Source of the DNA: Bacteroidota bacterium | Lineage (GTDB): Bacteria > Bacteroidota > Kryptoniia > Kryptoniales > JAKASW01 | Assembly: GCA_021785235.1 (NCBI GenBank) | Contig: JAJYGB010000501.1 | Location: forward strand, 1-6,072 | Direction of reading: 5' to 3' | Length of the DNA: 6,072 nt | In this document: one piece after another, positions 1 to 4,279 of the stretch | Numbering within the stretch: the first letter of the stretch is position 1 | Layout of the letters: every line of letters begins with the position of its first letter | The notes under the pieces: generated by a model | Database searches by the model: none | What the model saw: only the letters and a program-made list of their open reading frames with translations | Told to the model about the DNA's origin: nothing | Translations under genes and position numbers: made by a program

Positions 1-20
1 ATTTCTTCAAGCATTTCCAT
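1..20 (-). CDS. Possible start of pheS (phenylalanyl-tRNA synthetase alpha subunit), partial
   Basis: Only the first few codons lie in the window: on the minus strand an ATG at 20-18 opens a frame reading M-E-M-L-E-E and runs off the left edge. A second in-frame ATG lies at 14-12. Upstream of the first ATG is a weak GGGA ribosome-binding candidate (about 33-30), 9 nt away. The identification rests mainly on gene order, because pheS commonly follows rplT in infC-rpmI-rplT clusters, and a short acidic helical N-terminus is compatible with PheS. Six codons cannot prove homology. The gene could be another protein, or the frame could be chance. No symbol is given for that reason. Confidence 0.33.
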
Positions 21-34
21 TATTAGAAATCCCG

Positions 35-98
35 CCGCAGTATTGCAGAGTCCAATAAAACGGATCGGTCTATAAGCGACCCTCCGGCTTTACTGCGG
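35..98 (-). promoter_or_regulatory. Potential three-way-junction leader RNA before the putative pheS start
   Basis: A perfect 8-bp inverted repeat (35-42 CCGCAGTA with 91-98 TACTGCGG) encloses two smaller hairpins. One pairs 48-53 with 62-66 around an 8-nt loop, with one bulged base. The other pairs 67-70 (GGTC) with 78-81 (GACC) around a 7-nt loop. The two inner hairpins abut, so the whole element could fold as a compact three-way junction. Read on the minus strand, the closing stem ends just before the GGGA ribosome-binding candidate of the ORF at 20. It matches no riboswitch or T-box consensus I can recall. The strand is inferred from context, since the inverted repeat is the same on both strands. 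Confidence 0.35.
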
Positions 99-112
99 TA
101 TCCTTTTGTCCG

Positions 113-140
113 GATATAAAAAAATCTTCCTGCGTTTCAA
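113..140 (-). promoter_or_regulatory. Weak promoter candidate overlapping the rplT terminator
   Basis: On the minus strand TTGAAA (140-135) and TATATC (118-113) are separated by 16 nt. Transcription would begin near 106, just upstream of the structured leader at 98-35. Both boxes are imperfect and overlap the terminator stem and T-tract, so an AT-rich coincidence is possible. If it is real, it would give the downstream gene its own start after termination of the rplT transcript. Confidence 0.22.
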
Positions 141-189
141 TCAAAAAGCCTTCCCGAAGGAATCCTTCGGATCGAACGCAGGAAGATTT
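118..189 (-). terminator. Rho-independent terminator of the thrS-infC-rpmI-rplT operon
   Basis: A perfect 15-bp inverted repeat (122-136 with 175-189) forms a strong stem. In the leftward transcript it is followed by a run of seven U (124-118), the layout of an intrinsic terminator. The large 38-nt loop is itself structured: 154-161 and 163-170 form an 8-bp near-palindrome (CCGAAGGA a TCCTTCGG), giving a two-tier hairpin. On the plus strand the stem is followed by only three T before G, so it acts mainly for leftward transcription. It lies about 60 nt past the rplT stop. Confidence 0.88.
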
Positions 190-212
190 GGTTAATTACC
201 TAAGTCCACCAC

Positions 213-239
213 TCTTGACATTGAATAGCATAGTCAAGA
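213..239 (-). repeat. Inverted repeat just past the rplT stop
   Basis: TCTTGAC (213-219) and GTCAAGA (233-239) are perfect 7-bp arms around a 13-nt loop, 9 bases past the rplT stop codon. It could form a small hairpin in the 3' untranslated region, but it has no T-tract. Each arm contains TTGAC, which resembles a -35 box, but no good -10 box lies at the right distance on either strand. Confidence 0.4.
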
Positions 240-247
240 AGGTTTCG

Positions 248-595
248 TCAGTTAAGAGCGAATTGGACGACTTGCTTGAACGTTTCCGGGTTGTTCGCTG
301 CAAGATCGGCCAGGACTTTCCTGTTTATTGAGACTTCCTTCTTCGCGAGCGCTGCGATTAGTCGTGAATAGGTCGTTCCATTTTCGCGGGCTGCCGCGTT
401 GATGCGGACTATCCACAAGCTCCGGAACTCGCGTTTCTTCTTGCGGCGATCTCTGTACGCGTGTTGGAGCGCTTTCTCAACATGATGTTTCGCAACAGTA
501 TGTACTTTGCTGCGTGCGCCCCAGTAGCCTTTTGCTAACTCAAGCGTCTTTTTTCGCCTTCTGTGAGAGGCTACCTTATTTTTTGCACGTGGCAT
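248..595 (-). CDS. rplT: 50S ribosomal protein L20
   Basis: L20 binds 23S rRNA early in assembly of the large subunit and, in several bacteria, represses its own operon by binding the mRNA. The 115-residue product has the usual family length. It shows the very basic N-terminal extension (MPRAKNK, then HRRRKK), the conserved KGYWGAR segment near residue 22, [16 protein letters not shown] around residues 47-62, the signature RINAAAR, and the C-terminal RKVLADLA. The ATG at 595 is preceded by GGAG (609-606) about 10 nt upstream. It is the last gene before the operon terminator at 118-189. Unusually for this cluster it is separated from rpmI by 186 nt. Codon use and composition look like its neighbours. 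Confidence 0.98.
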   Translation of the reverse strand: MPRAKNKVASHRRRKKTLELAKGYWGARSKVHTVAKHHVEKALQHAYRDRRKKKREFRSLWIVRINAAARENGTTYSRLIAALAKKEVSINRKVLADLAANNPETFKQVVQFALN

Positions 596-781
596 TTCAG
601 TTCTTCTCCATTATGGATTTAAATATAATATTTTCGGGGCAAAGAGTCACCATGCGGCGAAAACATTTCTCCTCGAAGGCCTTATCAACCCCATGAGACC
701 CGCGTGCCCTTTGATGGACCCGGAAGGCTCTGTGGAAGTCAAGAGGACTTGCAGGGGCGTCTTCCCTGGAAGTTTGCCTTT
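596..781 (-). promoter_or_regulatory. Long rpmI-rplT spacer, candidate L20 control region
   Basis: No gene is seen in this 186-nt gap, although the other joints of the operon are 1 and 10 nt. In the leftward transcript a hairpin can form directly after the rpmI stop (arms 772-769 CUUC and 764-761 GAAG, flanked by GGC at 778-776 and GCC at 758-756). Another stem pairs 663-658 with 636-631 (UUUUCG with CGAAAA). The last 35 nt before the rplT start are AT-rich and probably unpaired. L20 is known to regulate its own genes through structured mRNA sites in E. coli and Bacillus. That this spacer plays that role is inference only, and no convincing promoter or terminator was found in it. Confidence 0.3.
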
Positions 782-976
782 TTATTCGTTCAGCATCCCG
801 CGAACGCGGTTAGTGTCCGTCTTGTCGAGGACAGCCCCCTTGCGCAACTGGCGTTTTCTCTTCTGGGTCTTCGACGTGAGAATGTGACTTCTGAAAGCCT
901 TCTCGCGAAGATACTTTCCGGTGGCGGTTCTCTTTATTCTCTTCGCCATCGCACGATTTGTCTTCATCTTCGGCAT
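782..976 (-). CDS. rpmI: 50S ribosomal protein L35
   Basis: L35 is a small, highly basic protein of the large ribosomal subunit. The 64-residue product begins with the family hallmark MPKMKTN, continues with a basic [11 protein letters not shown] stretch, and carries the conserved H-I-L-T-S-K-T block (residues 31-37) followed by QKRKRQLRK. The length is typical. The frame stays open upstream to an ATG at 1012, but that would add 12 residues lying inside infC and no L35 begins that way, so the ATG at 976 is chosen. It starts one base after the infC stop codon (TAA at 980-978), with AAAGGA a few bases upstream inside the infC tail. That arrangement favours translational coupling to infC. Confidence 0.97.
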   Translation of the reverse strand: MPKMKTNRAMAKRIKRTATGKYLREKAFRSHILTSKTQKRKRQLRKGAVLDKTDTNRVRGMLNE

Positions 977-977
977 T

Positions 978-1538
978 TTATTCTTCCTTTGTCTCTTTTT
1001 GCTTCGGTTCACCCGATTTCTTCTTTGTTTTATCGGGTGCGATTATTACCGCCATACTTCTTCCCTCAAGCTTTGGCTTCTGCTCCACCTTTCCGACTTC
1101 CGCAAGGAATTCCACGAACTTGTTCAGGAGTTCCTCGCCATGCGCGGCGTAAGTGATTTCCCGGCCTTTGAATTGGACGGTTCCTTTCACTTTGTGGCCC
1201 TGCTCGAGAAACTCTTTCGCATGACGCGACTTGAATTCGAAGTCGTGCTCATCCGTATTCGGATGAAATCTGATTTCCTTCAGCTGCGCGGAAGACTGGC
1301 CTTTCGTCTTCGCTTTTTCTTTCTTGCCGACCTCATACATATACTTCCCATAGTCGACGAGCTTACATACGGGCGGATTAGAGGTGGGTACTATCTCGAC
1401 GAGGTCCAAGCCTCTTGTCTCGGCGAGCCTCATGGCTTCGCGCGGCTGCATGACCCCGAGCTGCTTACCGTCGGAGTCTATCAGGCGGACGTTTGCCGCC
1501 CTGATGTCGCTGTTTATCCTGAGCTTTGGAGTGTTGAT
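978..1538 (-). CDS. infC: Translation initiation factor IF-3, starting at a non-canonical AUC codon
   Basis: IF-3 binds the 30S subunit, prevents premature joining of 50S and checks the start codon and initiator tRNA. The best reading is 186 residues from ATC at 1538-1536. The mature start reads [13 protein letters not shown], and [15 protein letters not shown] is the conserved opening of the N-terminal domain. Then come GLDLVEIVP and [16 protein letters not shown], a lysine-rich linker, and the C-terminal domain with [14 protein letters not shown] and FKGREI. The tail is longer and more charged than in E. coli. The first ATG (1451) would remove 29 conserved residues. The infC frame has a stop at about 1577-1575, and no ATG, GTG or TTG occurs between it and 1538. 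AGGAG (1550-1546) lies 7 nt before the ATC and overlaps the thrS stop. Confidence 0.95.
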   Translation of the reverse strand: MNTPKLRINSDIRAANVRLIDSDGKQLGVMQPREAMRLAETRGLDLVEIVPTSNPPVCKLVDYGKYMYEVGKKEKAKTKGQSSAQLKEIRFHPNTDEHDFEFKSRHAKEFLEQGHKVKGTVQFKGREITYAAHGEELLNKFVEFLAEVGKVEQKPKLEGRSMAVIIAPDKTKKKSGEPKQKETKEE

Positions 1539-1550
1539 AGGCGGTCTCCT
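1536..1550 (-). promoter_or_regulatory. infC ribosome-binding site and AUC start
   Basis: The minus strand reads TAGGAG, seven bases, then ATC. The TAG is the thrS stop (1551-1549) and AGGAG is a near-perfect Shine-Dalgarno sequence at ideal spacing. This fixes the non-canonical start and places infC 10 nt behind thrS. Rare start codons of the AUU/AUC/AUA type on infC are the known basis of IF-3 autoregulation. Confidence 0.85.
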
Positions 1551-3450
1551 ACTTTTTTTCTGAAATTTCTTTCTTTATACTTTCAACGAACTCCGATAGG
1601 TTCACCGATCCCTTGTCACCTTCATGGTGTTTTCGAACCGATACCGTGCCGGAGTCCTTCTCTTTCTGTCCAACTATCAACATATAGGGGGCTTTCTTTG
1701 TTTCCCATTCGCGAATCTTGTAACCGACTTTTTCATTGCGGTCATCCAGCTCGGCTCGGATTTTCACTGCCTTGAGGGCATCGACCACAGCCTGCGCGTA
1801 ATCGTTGAAACTGTCGGTTATCGGCAGAACAGCTGCCTGAACAGGTGAAAGCCAAGTGGGGAACGCGCCTGCAAAATGTTCTGTAAGAATTCCCACAAAT
1901 CTCTCAAACGAGCCGAATACGGCGCGGTGAATCGCTACCGGCCGCTTCGCTTGACCATCCGCGTCAATGTACGTCAAATCGAACCTCTCCGGAAGCATCA
2001 CGAAGTCGAGCTGAATTGTCGCGACTTGCCATTCTCTGCCGAGAGCGTCTTTGATCTGAATATCTATCTTCGGACCGTAGAAGGCGCCGTCTTTTTCCTT
2101 CACGCCGTATTTTATGCCGTTATTTTCAAGCGCCAGCCTAAGAGATTTCTCGGCCTCTTCCCATAGCTTCGGATCGCCCATGGCGCCGTCCGGCTTTGTG
2201 GAGAGCTTGAAAGATACTTCGAAATTAAACAGGCCATAAATTCGCCTGACCAGGCCAATGAGGTCGTTTATTTCCGGGAGTATCTGGTCAGGGCGACAAT
2301 ATATGTGGGCATCGTCCATCGTAATCTGACGGACACGGAACATCCCTCCGAGCGCGCCAGATATCTCGTTGCGATGGAGCCTTCCTATTTCCGAATAGCG
2401 AAGCGGAAGGTCGCGGTAACTTCTCACCTTGTGTCGATAAACGTAAGTGCTCTCGGGGCAGTTCATCGGCTTCAACGAATAAATATCTTCGTCGACCTTG
2501 AGGATGAACATGTTCTCCTGGTAGTGGCCCCAGTGTCCTGACTGTTCCCAGAGGTCCTTCTTGACCAGCATCGGAGTAGAGATCTCGTCGTAATTCATCC
2601 TGTCGAGTTCTTCGCGGATGAATTTCTCGAGTTCTCTGAAGATAATCATGCCTTTGGGAAGCCAGAAGGGCGCGCCGGGGGCGATGTCATGAAACACGAA
2701 CAGCTCGAGCTCACGTCCCAACCTTCGATGGTCTCGCAGCTTTGCTTCCTCGAGCATTTTTAAATGATCTTCCAGCATCTTCTTTTTAGGGAACGAGACG
2801 CCGTACACGCGCTGAAGCATCTTGTTCTTGCTGTCGCCGCGCCAGTAGGCGCCGCTGGTGCCGAGGAGCTTGAAGTACTTTAACTTTCCGGCCGATGGGA
2901 CATGCGGGCCGCGGCAGAGATCGGTGAACTCACCTTCGCTGTAGAAGGTTATGGTCTCGTCAAGCGCGCCGATTATTTCGAGCTTGTAGGGGTCCTTCTT
3001 CGCCTTGAAGAATTTTAGCGCGTCTTCCTTCTGCACAACCTTTCTCTCGAACGAAGCGTTCTGCTCCGAGATCTCGTGCATTTTCTTCTCAATGGCTTCG
3101 AGATCGTCTGGGGTGAGAGTCTTGTCAATATCGATATCATAGTAGAAGCCGTCTTCGATGGCCGGACCGACTCCGAATTTTGCTTCCGGGTGAAGTGCTT
3201 GGATCGCATGCGCCATGAGGTGCGAACTGCTGTGCCAGTAGACCTCTTTCCCTTCGGGATCCTCGAAGGTGAGGAATTGCAATTCGCAGTCCGAAGCAAT
3301 AGGGGTGTTCAGGTCCGAGACTTTTCCGTTGATTTTTACCGCGAGCGCGTCTTCCGCGAGCGACCTGCTGATTTTCTTCGCAATTTCAATTGCCGGAGTA
3401 GAGGGGGCTACTTCGATGATCGACTTATTGGGTAAAGTTACCTTAGGCAT
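1549..3450 (-). CDS. thrS: Threonyl-tRNA synthetase
   Basis: This class II enzyme charges tRNA-Thr with threonine and edits mis-attached serine. At 633 residues it is full length. The order is: TGS domain (about 1-62); editing domain (about 63-230) with HSSSH (H73, H77) and CRGPH (C179, H183) for the editing site, followed by SGAYWRG; catalytic core (about 240-535) with motif 2 RLHRNE (357-362), motif 3 around GSFERF (R517), and zinc/threonine ligands C331, H382 and H508; then an anticodon-binding domain from about WLSPVQ (533) to the end. All catalytic, editing and zinc residues are present. The catalytic-core cysteine sits in MNCPES rather than the common MNCPGH. The start ATG is preceded only by a weak GAAGAG (3467-3462, 11 nt away). 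It leads the cluster and is followed by infC after 10 nt. Confidence 0.98.
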   Translation of the reverse strand: MPKVTLPNKSIIEVAPSTPAIEIAKKISRSLAEDALAVKINGKVSDLNTPIASDCELQFLTFEDPEGKEVYWHSSSHLMAHAIQALHPEAKFGVGPAIEDGFYYDIDIDKTLTPDDLEAIEKKMHEISEQNASFERKVVQKEDALKFFKAKKDPYKLEIIGALDETITFYSEGEFTDLCRGPHVPSAGKLKYFKLLGTSGAYWRGDSKNKMLQRVYGVSFPKKKMLEDHLKMLEEAKLRDHRRLGRELELFVFHDIAPGAPFWLPKGMIIFRELEKFIREELDRMNYDEISTPMLVKKDLWEQSGHWGHYQENMFILKVDEDIYSLKPMNCPESTYVYRHKVRSYRDLPLRYSEIGRLHRNEISGALGGMFRVRQITMDDAHIYCRPDQILPEINDLIGLVRRIYGLFNFEVSFKLSTKPDGAMGDPKLWEEAEKSLRLALENNGIKYGVKEKDGAFYGPKIDIQIKDALGREWQVATIQLDFVMLPERFDLTYIDADGQAKRPVAIHRAVFGSFERFVGILTEHFAGAFPTWLSPVQAAVLPITDSFNDYAQAVVDALKAVKIRAELDDRNEKVGYKIREWETKKAPYMLIVGQKEKDSGTVSVRKHHEGDKGSVNLSEFVESIKKEISEKK

Positions 3451-3472
3451 TTTCGACTATTCTCTTCATAAC

Positions 3473-3496
3473 AAAAAATCGGAGGAGTCTCCGATT
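3473..3496 (-). terminator. Terminator or attenuator hairpin upstream of thrS
   Basis: AATCGGAG (3477-3484) and CTCCGATT (3489-3496) form a perfect 8-bp stem with a 4-nt loop. In the leftward transcript it is followed by a six-U run (3478-3473, the first two U being inside the stem). It sits 23 nt before the thrS ATG. It may end the tRNA-Leu/tRNA-Val transcript, act as an attenuator for thrS, or do both. An alternative weaker hairpin (3503-3507 with 3493-3497) would overlap the stem and could compete with it. On the plus strand no T-run follows. Confidence 0.65.
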
Positions 3497-3527
3497 CTTC
3501 TGGAACCAAACCCCCGGCGATTTCGTG

Positions 3528-3555
3528 TTAATATTCTCGACTTTCTAGCTTTCAA
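3528..3555 (-). promoter_or_regulatory. Candidate thrS promoter
   Basis: On the minus strand TTGAAA (3555-3550) and TATTAA (3533-3528) are spaced 16 nt apart. Transcription would start near 3521, giving a leader of about 70 nt that contains the terminator-like hairpin at 3473-3496. The boxes match the sigma-70 consensus at 4-5 of 6 positions each. The region is AT-rich, so chance remains possible. Confidence 0.4.
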
Positions 3556-3601
3556 CTCGTTTGGAAATCTACTATTGCCCCGATCTATAGAGCGGAGCTC
3601 G

Positions 3602-3676
3602 TGGGCGATAGAAGATTCGAACTTCTGACCTCTACAATGTCAATGTAGCGCTCTAAACCAACTGAGCTAATCGCCC
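3602..3676 (-). tRNA. tRNA-Val (anticodon GAC)
   Basis: The 75-nt cloverleaf is complete. The acceptor stem pairs GGGCGAT with ATCGCCC, the D stem GCTC with GAGC, the anticodon stem CTACA with TGTAG, and the T stem AGAAG with CTTCT around the loop TTCGAAT. The anticodon loop TTGACAT places GAC at 3641-3639, which reads valine codons GUC and GUU. The discriminator base is A. The 3' CCA is not encoded (CGA follows), so a CCA-adding enzyme is needed. It follows tRNA-Leu by 120 nt on the same strand. A lone TATAAC (3697-3692) lies 15 nt upstream without a good -35 box, so co-transcription with tRNA-Leu is the simpler reading. Confidence 0.96.
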
Positions 3677-3796
3677 GGAAAACCAAAACAAGTTATACAA
3701 GAACTCAACTCTAAACCAACCACGTCCTGTGACTTTAGCAGAACGAATCTCCGCTTCCGCGGGGTTGGACAGGTTGCCCATAGGGGATTCGGACAG

Positions 3797-3882
3797 TGCC
3801 GAGGGCGGGACTTGAACCCGCACGGCCCTTTGGGGCCAAAGGATTTTAAGTCCTTCGCGTCTACCAATTCCGCCACCCCGGC
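3797..3882 (-). tRNA. tRNA-Leu (anticodon UAA)
   Basis: This is an 86-nt class II tRNA with a long variable arm, as expected for leucine. The acceptor stem pairs GCCGGGG with CCTCGGC (one G-U pair). The D arm includes AATTGGTAGACGC. The anticodon stem pairs AAGGA with TCCTT around the loop CTTAAAA, so the anticodon TAA lies at 3848-3846. The T stem-loop reads GCGGG TTCAAGT CCCGC. The discriminator is A and CCA is not encoded. A well-placed promoter lies about 50 nt upstream (3937-3965). Confidence 0.97.
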
Positions 3883-3936
3883 GATGTCTCGCCAAAGGTT
3901 CGGCAGAATCGTCCGGATAATCCTTTAGGACTGATT

Positions 3937-3965
3937 AATTTAGCCAGCAAGGCCAATAAAGTCAA
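3937..3965 (-). promoter_or_regulatory. Promoter of the tRNA-Leu/tRNA-Val unit
   Basis: On the minus strand TTGACT (3965-3960) and TAAATT (3942-3937) are separated by exactly 17 nt, a good sigma-70-type promoter. The start would lie near 3930, leaving a leader of about 48 nt before the mature tRNA-Leu end at 3882. The leader includes a small TCCT-aaa-GGA hairpin at 3921-3930. Read-through past tRNA-Val could also feed thrS. Confidence 0.65.
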
Positions 3966-3986
3966 CGAAAATGAGTCATGATAAGT

Positions 3987-4015
3987 TTGACAAAACATCT
4001 GGGAGAAGAAATGAT
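3987..4015 (+). promoter_or_regulatory. Weak rightward promoter candidate
   Basis: A perfect TTGACA (3987-3992) is followed 17 nt later by AATGAT (4010-4015), which matches the -10 consensus at 4 of 6 positions. It lies back to back with the tRNA promoter, the two -35 boxes being 21 nt apart. It would give rel a leader of about 255 nt. It overlaps the start codon of the small ORF at 4011, so it could not serve that ORF with a leader. Confidence 0.25.
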
Positions 4016-4172
4016 GGAGAATTCCTCAAATACGTCAAATGCAGTTGCTAATCATACGAAAACCAGACGTTTGTGGGATTTGAATCAAGAAAAAGCATCT
4101 GCGCGATCCCGAGTTGATTACCCCTTTTTGAGAATATGTCATTGTCATCGGTGTAAATGCGGCGATTCGTGA
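4011..4172 (+). CDS. Doubtful small ORF with a Cys/His-rich end
   Basis: I do not recognise this 53-codon frame. In its favour, GGGAG (4001-4005) lies 5 nt before ATG 4011, and the C-terminus has a compact C-H-C-H-R-C-K-C cluster that could bind a metal. Against it, the rest is low-complexity and polar with no hydrophobic core, and the Cys/His cluster comes partly from a tandem TGTCAT repeat (4138-4149). A longer start at 3978 lacks a clear ribosome-binding site. It lies in the rel upstream region and may be non-coding. Confidence 0.18.
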   Translation: MMENSSNTSNAVANHTKTRRLWDLNQEKASARSRVDYPFLRICHCHRCKCGDS

Positions 4173-4188
4173 AATGAAGAATTCATTT
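4172..4188. repeat. Short AT-rich palindrome upstream of rel
   Basis: AAATGAA (4172-4178) and TTCATTT (4182-4188) are perfect 7-bp arms around a 3-nt centre. It lies about 30 nt upstream of the -35 box of the rel promoter candidate at 4221-4248, a plausible place for an activator site. No known operator consensus is recognised and the AT content makes chance pairing likely. Confidence 0.25.
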
Positions 4189-4220
4189 CTTTAGGTCTAC
4201 TCTGGAGCTTTGGAAGGGGC

Positions 4221-4248
4221 TTGGAAATTATGGCCACTCCCTTAAATT
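4221..4248 (+). promoter_or_regulatory. Candidate rel promoter
   Basis: TTGGAA (4221-4226) and TAAATT (4243-4248) are separated by 16 nt. The -10 box is identical to that of the tRNA promoter on the other strand. Transcription would start near 4255, leaving a leader of about 25 nt that contains the GGAAGG ribosome-binding site of rel. A weaker alternative, TTGAGA (4128-4133) with TGTAAA (4152-4157) at 18 nt, lies further upstream. Confidence 0.45.
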
Positions 4249-4279
4249 GAATATTGAAGATATTTTGGAAGGTTTTTAA

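Larger units (their letters stand above)
3883..4279. other. Divergent intergenic region between tRNA-Leu and rel
   Basis: This stretch of about 400 nt separates the leftward tRNA/translation cluster from the rightward rel gene and is richer in A and T than the coding regions. It holds a strong leftward promoter (3937-3965), a rightward TTGACA with a poor -10 (3987-4015), a doubtful 53-codon ORF (4011-4172), a short palindrome (4172-4188) and a rightward promoter candidate close to rel (4221-4248). I see no RNA gene in it. Confidence 0.6.

Noticed and set aside
86..108. T-box-like string AGGATACCGCAG on the minus strand before the putative pheS
   Set aside because: It lacks the essential UGGN bulge of the T-box core and has no downstream terminator, so it does not meet the T-box definition.
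976..1012. Upstream ATG (1012) as the rpmI start
   Set aside because: It would add 12 residues overlapping infC before the universal MPKMK start of L35. The ATG at 976 directly after the infC stop fits far better.
704..1156. Plus-strand frame of 150 codons
   Set aside because: It is a shadow of rpmI and infC on the other strand, with no recognisable motif.
921..1775. A 284-codon plus-strand open frame, the longest frame opposite the operon
   Set aside because: It runs antisense across rpmI, infC and the end of thrS, which are certain genes. Its product is a Phe/Leu/Arg-rich string typical of the complement of Lys/Glu-rich coding sequence, with no domain or ribosome-binding site.
3745..3765. 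CCGC-GGAA-GCGG hairpin in the spacer between the two tRNAs as a terminator
   Set aside because: The stem is only 4 bp and no U-tract follows, so it does not support termination between tRNA-Leu and tRNA-Val.
3653..3895. Minus-strand frames of 69 and 80 codons over the tRNA-Leu gene
   Set aside because: They are translations of the tRNA-Leu gene and its spacer, a well-known source of false proteins. The cloverleaf explains the sequence fully.
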